This document shows positions 9,436 through 18,389 of a stretch of DNA of 64,000 nt, one piece after another. A program made the translations under genes and the position numbers. The stretch's first letter is position 1. Every line of letters starts with the position of its first letter. The notes under the pieces are model-generated. The model saw only the letters and a list, made by a program, of their open reading frames with translations, had not been told where the DNA came from and ran no database searches. This DNA comes from Bradyrhizobium yuanmingense (GTDB taxonomy: Bacteria; Pseudomonadota; Alphaproteobacteria; Rhizobiales; Xanthobacteraceae): assembly GCF_900094575.1 (NCBI RefSeq), contig NZ_FMAE01000005.1, forward strand, positions 488,092-552,091, read 5' to 3'.

Positions 9436-10998
9436 CTAGGGCGGCGGCACTTCGAGTTCATCCGCAAGCGTGATCTTCTCGAAATCGCTCACGAGCGCCT
9501 CGATGCGTACACGCCAGCGGCCCGCAAAGGGCAGCTCGACCTTGCGCACATGCCAGTAGCCGTCCGGCCCAAGCAAGGCCTCCCGTTCCATCGGCTCGAT
9601 GCCACGCTCGGGCAGGCTGAGGGTCAGCGTTACCTCTTTGGCCGCCAGGGGCGTCCCCTCGCCGGTCATGAGCTGGAGCACGAAATCGTCCTTGCCGACC
9701 TTTCCAGGCGACACCAGCACCTGGAACATCGCCTTGTCGCTGTGGATGTGGATCGCCAAAAGCGTTTCCGGAATGATCGTTCGCGGCGGCGGCGTGAAGC
9801 GCCAGCCGGCGACGACGGCGAAGATGGCGAGGGCGATGACGCTTTCGAGGAGGATCGAGCGCTTGAGGATGGCCTGGGCTCCGCGATCACGTGCCAGTGC
9901 CGGCGTGAGGCGGAAGCGGTTGAGCGCCGCAAGTGCGAGCAGCATGAGAACCAGACCGAGCTTGATCGAGAGGATGAGGCCATAGCGGGTCTCGACCAAC
10001 GCCGGAGCTTTCTCGACCTGAACAATTGCAAGGGCGAGGCCCGTCAATGCCAGCACGCCGACCGCGGGCATGGCGATGCCCGAGAAGCGCTTCACGACGG
10101 CGAGTGCTGCCGGCATCGGCTTCGACAGCAAAGCCGCGAGCGGAGCAAGAGCGCCGATCCACAGCGCAACGCAAAGGCCGTGAAGAAACATCGCCGGTCG
10201 CATCATCATTCGAGGCGGCGCCGTTGCGGCGTGCCCGCTCATGGCGAGCGACAGGCCCACTCCGACCATGGCAATGATCGCAAGAGCCCGCGAAGACCAT
10301 GCGCTGCGTAGCGCCAGCAGAGCGAACAGCATCGCGGCGGCGGCAACAAGAAACGCGCGGCCGGCACTGGTCGCGACTGCGACCTTCCAAGGCGCGGCCG
10401 TCGCGAGCGCCGCCAGCGGCAGGCCGAGGAGATCGAGGCCCAGCGCTCCGAGGGACACCACCGCGCTCGAAAGGCCGACCGCGAGCGCCACGCGCGGCAC
10501 GGTCACGCCGGTCAGCGACCATGATATCCAGCGCGCGAACCACACACCGCCGACGCCAACGAACAGCCCGAGATAGAGGCCAACGCGCGCCAGCCAGATC
10601 AGCGCGCCCAACCAATGGTCCGTACTCGCGGACGGCTTCGTTTCCGACGGCATGCCGATCGAAAACATCACCGATCCCACGATCGGATGGCCATCCTGCG
10701 AGACCACGCGATAGCTGACGACCGCGGTCCCCTCAGGCAGATCCGCTGGCATCTCGATCGAAATCATGTCGCCGGACGCACTGACGCGCGTCTCGTCCCG
10801 CGCCCTGCCCGTGCCGTCGATCAGCCGGATCGCGCCCGGCGTTACCGGTTCGTTGAACCGCAGCTCGACCACCTTCGGCGCGGTCGCGAGCGTGCTGCCA
10901 TTCGCCGGCTCGACCGAGATCAGCGCCGCATGCGCGAGCGCACCGCTCGCGAAGCTGGCAGCGAAGAGCAGCGTCGCGAGCGCGGCGAGGAGGCGCAT
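9436..10998 (-). CDS. pcuE: CopC-CopD fusion, copper import membrane protein PcuE
   Basis: This 520-residue protein starts with a signal peptide ending GALA and a mature N-terminal His (HAALISVEP). A CopC domain (about 22-120) includes SQDGHPIVG, with the second copper His. A CopD membrane domain follows (about 135-420, roughly eight hydrophobic segments) and then a C-terminal soluble beta-rich part (about 420-520). This is the YcnJ arrangement, which imports copper across the inner membrane. The ATG at 10998 overlaps the pcuD stop by one base. Order and strand match the copper-starvation operon pcuABCDE of B. japonicum, where PcuE is the membrane-integral member. Confidence 0.92.
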   Translation of the reverse strand: MRLLAALATLLFAASFASGALAHAALISVEPANGSTLATAPKVVELRFNEPVTPGAIRLIDGTGRARDETRVSASGDMISIEMPADLPEGTAVVSYRVVSQDGHPIVGSVMFSIGMPSETKPSASTDHWLGALIWLARVGLYLGLFVGVGGVWFARWISWSLTGVTVPRVALAVGLSSAVVSLGALGLDLLGLPLAALATAAPWKVAVATSAGRAFLVAAAAMLFALLALRSAWSSRALAIIAMVGVGLSLAMSGHAATAPPRMMMRPAMFLHGLCVALWIGALAPLAALLSKPMPAALAVVKRFSGIAMPAVGVLALTGLALAIVQVEKAPALVETRYGLILSIKLGLVLMLLALAALNRFRLTPALARDRGAQAILKRSILLESVIALAIFAVVAGWRFTPPPRTIIPETLLAIHIHSDKAMFQVLVSPGKVGKDDFVLQLMTGEGTPLAAKEVTLTLSLPERGIEPMEREALLGPDGYWHVRKVELPFAGRWRVRIEALVSDFEKITLADELEVPPP

Positions 10999-11516
10999 CA
11001 GGGTTTCGGCAGGAGCTTGACGCCCGGCGCCGGCGACTTGCCCTCATGCGAATGGCCTGCCCCCTCGATTGGAATCTCGATCCAGCGACGAACACCGGTC
11101 TCGCATTCCTGAACCACTGGGAAGTACAAGGTCGTGTTCGCCTTGAGCTTGTCGGTCAGCACCGTCTGCATGATGAACTCGTCGTAGTTCTTGTCCGGCA
11201 GCTTGCCGCCCGACCACGCCACCTCCTTGACGCCGGACGAGAGCTTGTTGCCATGATAGTCGTATTCCCCGGCATATTTGCCCTCGACGACGTCGACGGT
11301 CCAGCCGGCCTTCGGCATTGGCTTCACTGCGATGACCCCTTCCGGAATCTGCACGCGGATCTTCAAGGTCGGCGAGCCCGCGCAGCCATGCGGCACCATG
11401 AAGACCGCCTTGTAGGACGCGCCGATTGTGGCTTGCTTGGTCTCGAGAGAGACATGCGCCGCCACTGGTGATGCGGCGACCGCGGCAATCAAAATCAGGC
11501 AGGATCGCTTCGACAT
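10998..11516 (-). CDS. pcuD: YcnI-like periplasmic copper protein PcuD (DUF1775)
   Basis: A 172-residue protein with a signal peptide ending SPVAA and a mature start HVSLETKQ, so the N-terminal His is exposed as in YcnI copper sites. The body contains MVPHGCAGSPTLKIRVQIPE and a Trp-containing strand (AGWTVDVVEG), both typical of DUF1775. I chose the ATG at 11516 because GGGAGA lies 8 bases upstream and the signal peptide starts there; the frame is open for 11 more codons. It probably binds or hands over copper in the periplasm. It lies between pcuC and pcuE with a 29-base gap to pcuC. Confidence 0.9.
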   Translation of the reverse strand: MSKRSCLILIAAVAASPVAAHVSLETKQATIGASYKAVFMVPHGCAGSPTLKIRVQIPEGVIAVKPMPKAGWTVDVVEGKYAGEYDYHGNKLSSGVKEVAWSGGKLPDKNYDEFIMQTVLTDKLKANTTLYFPVVQECETGVRRWIEIPIEGAGHSHEGKSPAPGVKLLPKP

Positions 11517-11545
11517 ATTCGGTCTCCCGAGAGTCCAGAACAGTC

Positions 11546-12079
11546 TCATTTCATCTTCATTCCCGAATGATCCGGCATTTTCTTCATGTCCATGTGACCC
11601 GAGTGCCCGCCACCGCCTGGTCCTTGCGCGCCGACGCCCTGGACGTCGAGGGCGACAGTGACCTTTCCGGCCTTCTCGAACTGAAGCGTCACCGGCACCT
11701 TGTCGCCCTGCTTGAACGGCCCCTTGAGCTCCTGAAGCATCAAATGATTGCCGCCAGGCGCGAGCTTCACGGACTTGCCGGGATCGATCGCCAATCCCTT
11801 GTCGAGCGCGCGCATCTTCATCACGCCGTTGTCCATCGCCATCTCGTGAATCTCAGCCTTGCCTGCGATGTCGGCGGATACGCTGACGAGCCTGTCGGCG
11901 GCGCTGCCCTTGTTTTCGATGGTAAGATAGCCGCCGGCGACCTTGGCGCCGCCCGGCGTTGCCCGGCTCCAGGCCTGCGAGATGACGAGATCGCCGGTCT
12001 TGACGTCGTCGGCTGCGACTGCCGCGCTGGTGCCGAGCAGCATGGCGGCAGCCAGAAGTGATAGCTTGATCCTGTTCAT
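11546..12079 (-). CDS. pcuC: Periplasmic copper chaperone PcuC, PCu(A)C family
   Basis: A 177-residue protein with a signal peptide ending AAVAA. The PCu(A)C ligand set is visible: EIHEMAMDNGVMKMR gives the His and first Met ligands, and GGNHLMLQ gives the His-x-Met pair. A C-terminal tail (about 153-177) is rich in His and Met (GHSGHMDMKKMPDHSGMKMK), a second likely copper site seen in longer family members. It delivers Cu(I) to cytochrome oxidase assembly. I chose the start at 12079 because GAGGGA precedes it; the upstream open frame belongs to the pcuB shadow. Confidence 0.95.
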   Translation of the reverse strand: MNRIKLSLLAAAMLLGTSAAVAADDVKTGDLVISQAWSRATPGGAKVAGGYLTIENKGSAADRLVSVSADIAGKAEIHEMAMDNGVMKMRALDKGLAIDPGKSVKLAPGGNHLMLQELKGPFKQGDKVPVTLQFEKAGKVTVALDVQGVGAQGPGGGGHSGHMDMKKMPDHSGMKMK

Positions 12080-12141
12080 TTGGTTCCCTCGGTTTTGATC
12101 TGATTGGATCGGTCGTGGTGGTCTCGGCAGCCCCAGTGCGC

Positions 12142-14352
12142 TTACCATCGATACCTCATTCCGGTGTAGACCGCCCGGCCGGCGCCTGGCTCGAACAACG
12201 CCGACGTCGCAGTGGCGCGATCGATGATACTGGCGCTTGCAATGTAGGTCCTGTTGGTGAGGTTTCGACCCTCGATATAGGCGGAGAATGGCCCGCCATT
12301 GTCGAAGCCCGCTTTCAATCCGAGCAGTGCATACGGCTCCGTCGTCAACGTGTTCATACTGTCGACAAAATAGGCCTGCGGCACCCATTCGACGTTCGGA
12401 CCGGCATAGAAACCGATCGGATGCTTGTAGAGCAATTCGGCGCGCAAATAGTGACGCGGTGCACCGGGCAGCTGGTTGTTGCCGAATGTCGGGTCGTTAT
12501 CGAAGCGAAAATCGTTGTAGGTATAAGCGAGGTTGAGCCACACCTTGTCGGGCGCGCCTCCTGTCACGAAGATGTCGCGGAAGATTGCTGCCCCTGCCCC
12601 AGCCTCGACGCCCTGGTGGAAGGTTCGGTCGGCATTGGTCACGTTGCAATTGCCGAAGGCGCTGTAGAGGCACAGCAGCTCATCCCGGATATTGGCGCGA
12701 TAGGCGGTCAGCTCCCACGCGTAGTCGGGCCGTCTCATGCGCGTCCCGATCTCGTAGGTCGTCGCAATCTGCGGGCGGATGCTGGTGAACGGAATCGTCG
12801 GAATGCCAGGACCGCGCGCGCTCTCGCCGAAGCTCGGCACTTCGGCGCTCCGCGAAACGTTGGCGAAGGCCTGCCACGTCGGGTCGATCTGCCACAGCAG
12901 GCCCGCCTTCGGCGACCAAAGATCAAAACGTGTTGCTCCCGACTGGTCGCCGTCGCCAAGAAACCGGTCCCGCCGATTGCGGGTCGCATGCAGAAATTGC
13001 GTGCCGGCAATCGCGGCGACATTCGGCAGAAAGTAGAAGCTGTCCTCAACGTAAACCGAGGTGTTCTCCGAGCGATCGAGCGACGACGACAGCAATGCAC
13101 CCTTCTGTCCGGCAATGTTGGCGAATTGCTGGTTGTCGATGCTGCCATTCAACAGGTTGACGCCCGCGACCAGCCTGTTGCGGTAACCGCCGATCATGCG
13201 GTCGTCCGTAACCTTCGCGAAGCCGCCATAATCCTTGTAGCGATAATCGAGCCACTGGAAGATCGGATGCATGAGGTGCCGGTCGACGCCGAAAGCGCCG
13301 AACTCGAATTTGGTGTCGTCGAATCGGATCGTCGTCTTGTTCGCCAGCCTGACCGTGTCGATGTTGCGCTGCTGGTCCAGCGCAACGTTCGCCGGAGCCG
13401 CGGCCTCCGAATTGTTCAAGGCAGACGCCTTGGTGACGGTGCCAGGAATGCGTTGCCGCACCTCGTTGGCGTTGAGATAGAACCGCGTCTCGAAATCCGG
13501 CGAGAACTGGTAGCCAACATTGCCGCTGACGCGGTTGCCCGAGCCGAAGCTGTGATCACGGAAGCCGTCCGTGGCCTGCGTCGATGCGGTGACAAAACCA
13601 TCCCAAGGCCCGTTAGCGCCCGCTGCATTGGCCTGCAGTCGCCTGAAACCGAAGGCTCCCACGTCGAGCGAGACGCCATTCGGAAACCGGTCGCGTCCCG
13701 ATGGCGTCACGAAGTTGACGGCGCCTCCCAGCGAATTGGCTCCGAACTGCAGCGCATTCCCGCCCTTGTACACCTCGACATATTTGTAGGCCGTCGGGTC
13801 GATCTCCTGGAAATCGCCGTAGCCGTCCGCCGTATTGATCGGGATGCCGTCCATGTAAAGCTGAACGCCGCGCAGATGGAAATTGCGCGACAGGCCGGAT
13901 CCGCGGATCGAAAGCCGGGTGTCGTCGCCCCATTTCGGTTGCGCAAATACGCCGGGCACGTAGTCCAGGACATCCTTGATCGTGCTGGCGGGAGTCGAAT
14001 TCCGGTAGGCCTCCGCTGCGACCAGCGCTACGCCGCCCGGCGTCTGGTTGATCTCACTCAGCGCCTGCTGGGCGGTGAGAACCGTCAGGGCACCAGGGCC
14101 AGGGGCCCCTTCGGAAGCTGCCGTCGGTTGCGCAGGCGCGGTTGCAGGCGCGCGGGCCCGCATTGATCGCGCGGGCGTTCGTTGTGCCCGGGCTGGTGAG
14201 GCCCGTTTCTCCCGCGGCGCGTCGACCGTGACGGGAGGAAGCTCGCGTCGGTTTTCCTCCGCGATTGCATTGGACAGCACAACGAGGGCAGAAGCTGAGG
14301 CAAGCAGAATCTTACGTGCGGAAAGCAGTCGAAAGAAGCCTGAACGAGGCAT
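12142..14352 (-). CDS. pcuB: TonB-dependent outer membrane receptor PcuB
   Basis: A 736-residue receptor with a signal peptide (MPRSGFFRLLSARKILLASA), a Pro/Ala-rich N-terminal stretch, a plug domain (about 85-205, with LRGVQLYMDGIPIN and YKGGNALQFGANSLGGAVNF) and a 22-stranded barrel ending in the aromatic terminus MRYRW. Operon context points to copper-chelate uptake; PcuB of B. japonicum is the TonB receptor of this operon. I chose the start at 14352 from the signal peptide; a Met 12 codons further upstream is an alternative. Confidence 0.93.
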   Translation of the reverse strand: MPRSGFFRLLSARKILLASASALVVLSNAIAEENRRELPPVTVDAPREKRASPARAQRTPARSMRARAPATAPAQPTAASEGAPGPGALTVLTAQQALSEINQTPGGVALVAAEAYRNSTPASTIKDVLDYVPGVFAQPKWGDDTRLSIRGSGLSRNFHLRGVQLYMDGIPINTADGYGDFQEIDPTAYKYVEVYKGGNALQFGANSLGGAVNFVTPSGRDRFPNGVSLDVGAFGFRRLQANAAGANGPWDGFVTASTQATDGFRDHSFGSGNRVSGNVGYQFSPDFETRFYLNANEVRQRIPGTVTKASALNNSEAAAPANVALDQQRNIDTVRLANKTTIRFDDTKFEFGAFGVDRHLMHPIFQWLDYRYKDYGGFAKVTDDRMIGGYRNRLVAGVNLLNGSIDNQQFANIAGQKGALLSSSLDRSENTSVYVEDSFYFLPNVAAIAGTQFLHATRNRRDRFLGDGDQSGATRFDLWSPKAGLLWQIDPTWQAFANVSRSAEVPSFGESARGPGIPTIPFTSIRPQIATTYEIGTRMRRPDYAWELTAYRANIRDELLCLYSAFGNCNVTNADRTFHQGVEAGAGAAIFRDIFVTGGAPDKVWLNLAYTYNDFRFDNDPTFGNNQLPGAPRHYLRAELLYKHPIGFYAGPNVEWVPQAYFVDSMNTLTTEPYALLGLKAGFDNGGPFSAYIEGRNLTNRTYIASASIIDRATATSALFEPGAGRAVYTGMRYRW

Positions 14353-14437
14353 GAGGTCATTCCTGATGCCGGCAGAGAGCCGGCGCATTGCGATCCCGGC
14401 ACGGCCGAAGCCGGCTCGGAGCTGAAGGTTTCGCGGA

Positions 14438-14824
14438 TCAGGAAATGCGAGGGGGAGCGCGCGCCCAAGCGCTCGAACAGTCGATGGCGGCGAGGACGGG
14501 CGCGTTCGCCACGTGCCAGACGATGCGGGCGATGGGGCGGACGGGAGTTGAGAACGCCGCATGGGGCGGCGCGTCAAGCGAAGCGTCAGCGTGCGCGAGG
14601 CAACAAAGCGCACATGCGCCAGCTTTTGCGGCCGGTGTCCCGGTCTCGTCGACCGGGCCGCCCCGCTCACTTGCGCTGTGGCAGATGACGCCTGCAGAGA
14701 ACGGATCGGCCGCAGCCTGGCCGGCCGCGAGACAGGCGGCGATCGGCGCCAGCACCTGCATCACCAGGGCGAGCAGGACCAGAGGCAGGAATTTTTGCAG
14801 ACGTGCGCGCATCCGCCGGACCAT
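14438..14824 (-). CDS. pcuA: Small Cys/His-containing exported protein PcuA (DUF2946)
   Basis: A 128-residue protein with an N-terminal hydrophobic signal (FLPLVLLALVMQVLAPIAA) followed by CH, ACALCC and several His residues (ICHSASE, LAHADA, PPHAAF). This is the DUF2946 pattern often found beside copper receptors. It is the promoter-proximal gene of the operon and matches PcuA, a predicted periplasmic protein, by position. The exact role is not established. The start has only a weak ribosome site; the Met four codons later is possible. Confidence 0.8.
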   Translation of the reverse strand: MVRRMRARLQKFLPLVLLALVMQVLAPIAACLAAGQAAADPFSAGVICHSASERGGPVDETGTPAAKAGACALCCLAHADASLDAPPHAAFSTPVRPIARIVWHVANAPVLAAIDCSSAWARAPPRIS

Positions 14825-15293
14825 TCGTTCGTGCGCTAACTAATCACTCGGGCGCAGCCGAGTCGAGGCCAGTTCCACCGCCTGTTGGGCCCTGCGCAAA
14901 CTGCTCGAAAAATTGTGGTCGGACGACCCCACCCTCCGGCGGGCCGGCATCTGAGGCAGGAAAACCCGCCCGGCCATCCACAAATTTCTTATATCTGTCA
15001 TATATTTAGGGGGCCGGAAGCCCGATCGTTTCGTCAGTTGCTCCTATTTTGAACATTCGTTGCCGAAAATGATGACAAGTGAGAAAAGTTGATCTAGCAT
15101 CCCTCTTGCTCAGGCGCTGACCGCGAGGTCGAGGCCTGGTGGTCCAAGTCTCGGGAGGAGCCCCTGGCGCGCAAAACGCAGCGTCGCCCCGTCAATCAAG
15201 ATCAAATCTTAAGATCGGGGATAATAGGGTCGACACAATTTTTGAGCGGGGCCAGGGCCCCGCTCTTTTTTTGCCCGCGGCGCTGAACCGTCG
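14825..15293. other. Intergenic region upstream of pcuA with an orphan terminator
   Basis: No convincing protein gene lies in these 469 bases. The left part should hold the pcu promoter on the minus strand; an AT-rich near-palindrome (ATATCTGTCATAT) sits at about 14991-15003. The right part ends in a strong terminator at 15244-15272 with no gene before it on that strand, so a small RNA transcribed rightwards (about 15060-15272) is possible. No known RNA family is recognised by eye. Confidence 0.5.
15244..15272 (+). terminator. Strong intrinsic terminator without an upstream gene
   Basis: GAGCGGGGCC and GGCCCCGCTC form a stem of up to 10 pairs, followed by seven T residues. The nearest upstream plus-strand protein gene is over 5 kb away, which suggests a short non-coding transcript ends here. 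Confidence 0.85.
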
Positions 15294-15698
15294 ATGAACG
15301 CGGCCTTTCATCCCATCCACGACAGCTTCGAACGTGCGGCCTCGCGCTGCGCCGACCTCACGCCGTTCGTCTATCGACGTCTGTTCGATCTCCATCCGGA
15401 AACGCAGGCGATGTTCCGCACGGACGGCGGTGACCTCGTGAAGGGGTCGATGCTGGCGCTGACGATCGAGGCGATTCTCGACTTCGCCGGCGAGCGCCGC
15501 GGGCATTTCCGGCTGATCGCGTGCGAGGTCGCCTCGCACGACGCCTATGGCACGCCGCGCGAGCTGTTCAACGCGTTCTTCGCCGTCATCAGGGATGCGC
15601 TCCGCGATCTGCTCGGCGATGAATGGACGCCCGAGATCGCGCAGGCCTGGGATACATTGCTCGCCGAGATCGACGCATTCGCCGCCGCGGCCACCTGA
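15294..15698 (+). CDS. Single-domain globin
   Basis: A 134-residue protein with the globin pattern: N-terminal SFERAASRCADLTPFVYRRL, FDLHPETQAMF with the CD-corner Phe region, and EVASHDAYGTPRELF, where the His would be the proximal haem ligand (F8). It ends WTPEIAQAWDTLLAEI. Length and motifs fit bacterial haemoglobins that bind oxygen or NO; no reductase domain is attached. The ATG at 15294 lies 21 bases after an intrinsic terminator, so a promoter within or just before the terminator must be used, or there is read-through. The neighbouring sugar transporter gives no functional clue. Confidence 0.85.
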   Translation: MNAAFHPIHDSFERAASRCADLTPFVYRRLFDLHPETQAMFRTDGGDLVKGSMLALTIEAILDFAGERRGHFRLIACEVASHDAYGTPRELFNAFFAVIRDALRDLLGDEWTPEIAQAWDTLLAEIDAFAAAAT

Positions 15699-15791
15699 CG
15701 CTTTGCGCTGCACCAACGCGCGGGCTGCGACGACACTGCGGCTGAATGCAGATTGAGTGCGAACAACTCTTGTGAGAGACTTTCGGAGATC

Positions 15792-15803
15792 GGTAGCGCT
15801 ACC
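15792..15803. promoter_or_regulatory. Perfect palindrome, candidate LacI-family operator
   Basis: GGTAGCGCTACC is a perfect 12-base palindrome with the central CG typical of LacI-family sites. It is 37 bases before the ATG of the sugar-binding protein gene. No LacI-type gene lies in the window, so the repressor would be encoded elsewhere. Confidence 0.6.
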
Positions 15804-15840
15804 AATGACGCGCCGACGACAAAATATATGGGAGCGAGCG

Positions 15841-16860
15841 ATGTCCGGGACGAAAGATTTCTCGACGACCAGGCGCGATCTTCTTCAGGCGGCTGCGGCC
15901 GCCGGCGCCGGAGCTGCCATCCTCGGCAGCATGGGCATAAACCCCGCACTGGCCGCAGTCGGACGCAGCGAGAAGCCGTTGAAGGCGGCGTTCTCCAACG
16001 CCGGCCTCCAGGCCACCTGGTGCGCGCAAGGCAAGCAGGCGGCGGAATTCTGGGGCAAGCTGTTCAATGTCGAGGTGACCTGGTTCGACGGGCAGCTCGA
16101 TGCGGTGAAGCAGCGCGCGGCGATCGACAACATGGCCTCGCAGAAATGGGACTTCGTCGCGATCCAGGCCTTCGGCATCGGCACCCTCACCCAGCCGGTG
16201 CAGAAGATGATCGATGCCGGCACGCCTGTGATCGACATGGACACGCTGATCGCGCCGCTCGATCAGATCAACGTCCATTCCTTCCTCGCTCCCGACAACG
16301 AGTTCATGGGCGCTTCGGTGACACAGGCGCTGTGCAACGCCATGGGCGGCAAGGGCAAGATCATCATGACGCAGGGCGCGCTCGGCCACACCGGTGCGCA
16401 GGGCCGCGCCAAGGGCTTCAACTCGGTCGTCAAGCAATTCCCGGGCATCGAAGTGCTGGACACCCAGCCGGCCGATTGGGACGTCTCGAAGACCGCCCGT
16501 CTCTGGGAGACCTATCTGACCAAATACCCGCAGATCGATGCGGCCTTCTTCCACAATGACGACATGGCGCTGGCCGCCGCCAACATCATGAAGGCGCGCA
16601 ATCGCACCAACATCCTGATCGGCGGGGTCGACGCCATGCCGCCGGCGATCCAGGCGGTCAGCGAAGGCCGCATGTTCGCGACCGTCCGCAATCCGTCCTG
16701 CCGCATCCATGGCGGCGCGATCGTCGCGGGCGTCTCCGCCGTGGTCGGCGGCGAGAAGAGCGGACAGGGCATCCCGAAGAACGTCGTCACCGACGGTCCG
16801 GTCGTGACCAAGGCGAATGCGGCCGGGATGCAGTGGATGCAGGATCACTTCCTGATCTGA
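15841..16860 (+). CDS. Sugar ABC transporter substrate-binding protein, Tat-type signal
   Basis: A 339-residue periplasmic-binding protein of the ribose/LacI-like fold (Peripla_BP_4). The N-terminus has TTRRDLLQAAAAAGAG followed by a hydrophobic run and PALA, a twin-arginine signal. The body shows alternating Rossmann strands, with AAFFHNDDMALAAANIMKA typical of the ligand hinge region. I chose the ATG at 15841 because GGGAGCGAGCG precedes it. It begins an operon with a double ATPase and a permease; the substrate is probably a pentose or polyol, but this cannot be fixed from sequence. Confidence 0.9.
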   Translation: MSGTKDFSTTRRDLLQAAAAAGAGAAILGSMGINPALAAVGRSEKPLKAAFSNAGLQATWCAQGKQAAEFWGKLFNVEVTWFDGQLDAVKQRAAIDNMASQKWDFVAIQAFGIGTLTQPVQKMIDAGTPVIDMDTLIAPLDQINVHSFLAPDNEFMGASVTQALCNAMGGKGKIIMTQGALGHTGAQGRAKGFNSVVKQFPGIEVLDTQPADWDVSKTARLWETYLTKYPQIDAAFFHNDDMALAAANIMKARNRTNILIGGVDAMPPAIQAVSEGRMFATVRNPSCRIHGGAIVAGVSAVVGGEKSGQGIPKNVVTDGPVVTKANAAGMQWMQDHFLI

Positions 16861-16875
16861 GCCTCCAGATCCTTC

Positions 16876-18378
16876 ATGAGCGTGGGACAACAGCCCATCC
16901 TGGAACTGCAGGGCATCACGAAGAGCTTCGGCGGCGTCGAAGCGCTTCGTGGTGTCGACTTCGCGCTCTATCCCGGCGAGATCCATGGTCTCGTCGGCGA
17001 GAACGGCGCCGGCAAGAGCACGCTGATGAAGATCATCGCCGGCGTGCACACCGAGTTCTCCGGCCGCTTCCTGGTCGACGGCCAGGAGATGCATTTTCGC
17101 TCGGCGCGCGATGCGCACGCCGCCGGCATCGCCATGGTGCACCAGGAGCTCAGCGTCGCGCCCGACCTGACGGTCGCGGAGAACGTCTTCCTCGGCAACC
17201 AGCCGACCAACGCCTTCGGCCTCGTGCAATGGCGGCGGATGGCGCGCGAGGCCGGCGAACAGCTCGCCCGCTTCGGCATCGACGTCGACCCGATGGCCCG
17301 GCTCGGCGATCTCCCGATCGGGCTGCAGCAGCTGATCGAGATCGCCCGCGTGCTGTTCTCCGGTGCCCGCATCGTCATCCTGGACGAGCCGACCTCCGCC
17401 CTCTCCCCGCCCGAGGTCGAGCGCCTGTTCGCAACGCTCCGGCGGCTGCGCGAGGAAGGCACGGCCATCGTTTTCATCTCGCACTTCATCGAAGACATCC
17501 TGCACGTGTCCGACACCGTGACCGTGTTCCGCAACGGGCGGAAAGTCGCGGAGACCGCGAGCGCGGCAACCAGCAAGGGCGCGCTGATCGAGGCCATGAT
17601 CGGCCGCGGCGGCGAAGCGCTCGAGCACAGCTACACCGACGACTTGATGCTGCCGCAACCAAGCGCCAGCTCGGTGATCCTGAAAGTCGACCAGCTGTCG
17701 CTGTCCCGCAGCCTGAAGGACGTCTCCTTCGAAGCGCGCGCCGGCGAGGTGCTCGGCATCTACGGCTTCATGGGCTGCGGCCAGCAGGAACTGTCGCGCA
17801 TCCTGTTCGGCAAGCTCAAGCCCGACAGCGGCACGCTTCTCGTCGAGGGCGTGCCGAAAACGTTCGCCAGCACGGCGGCGGCGCGGCGTGCTGGCGTGGC
17901 GCTGGTGCCGGAGAGCCGCCGCGACATGCTGTTCCACCAGGAGCCGGTCTACAAGAACGTCTCGATCAGCATCCTCGACCGCATCTCCACGCTATTGCTC
18001 AAGCCGACGCAGGAGCGCGACATCGCCAAGCGCCAGGTCGAGCAGCTCCAGATCAGGCCGCCGGTGGTTGGCCTCGATCTCGGCATGCTCTCGGGCGGCA
18101 ACCAGCAGAAGGTCGCGCTGGCGAAATGGCTGACTTATCCGCCCAAGCTCCTGGTGCTATGCGAGCCGACCCGCGGCATGGACGTCGGCGCCAAGAACGA
18201 TGTCATCAACATCGTCCGCGACCTCCGCGCCAAGGGACTTGCGATCATCGTGCTGTCGACCGAGCCGGAGACGGTGCTGTCGCTGGCCGACCGCATCCTC
18301 GTGCTCAAGCGCGGCGCATTGGTGCGGGAATTCAGGAACGAGCCGGTCAGCAAGGACCGCCTGCTGGAAGCGGCGTGA
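16876..18378 (+). CDS. Sugar ABC transporter ATP-binding protein, RbsA/MglA type
   Basis: A 500-residue protein with two ABC modules. The first has Walker A GENGAGKST and Walker B IVILDEPTSAL with a degenerate signature (GLQQLIEIARVL). The second has a degenerate Walker A (GFMGCGQQE, lacking Lys), a good signature LSGGNQQKVALAKWL and Walker B LLVLCEPTRGMDVG. This asymmetric pair is standard for CUT2 sugar importers. It starts 15 bases after the binding-protein stop. It energises import of the sugar bound by the upstream gene product. Confidence 0.95.
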   Translation: MSVGQQPILELQGITKSFGGVEALRGVDFALYPGEIHGLVGENGAGKSTLMKIIAGVHTEFSGRFLVDGQEMHFRSARDAHAAGIAMVHQELSVAPDLTVAENVFLGNQPTNAFGLVQWRRMAREAGEQLARFGIDVDPMARLGDLPIGLQQLIEIARVLFSGARIVILDEPTSALSPPEVERLFATLRRLREEGTAIVFISHFIEDILHVSDTVTVFRNGRKVAETASAATSKGALIEAMIGRGGEALEHSYTDDLMLPQPSASSVILKVDQLSLSRSLKDVSFEARAGEVLGIYGFMGCGQQELSRILFGKLKPDSGTLLVEGVPKTFASTAAARRAGVALVPESRRDMLFHQEPVYKNVSISILDRISTLLLKPTQERDIAKRQVEQLQIRPPVVGLDLGMLSGGNQQKVALAKWLTYPPKLLVLCEPTRGMDVGAKNDVINIVRDLRAKGLAIIVLSTEPETVLSLADRILVLKRGALVREFRNEPVSKDRLLEAA

Positions 18379-18389
18379 CGGAGAAGCAC

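Noticed and set aside
15799..17937. Minus-strand frame of 712 codons over the sugar transporter
   Set aside because: The plus strand encodes a clear binding protein and ATPase with all motifs; the antisense frame is His/Arg/Asp-rich noise.
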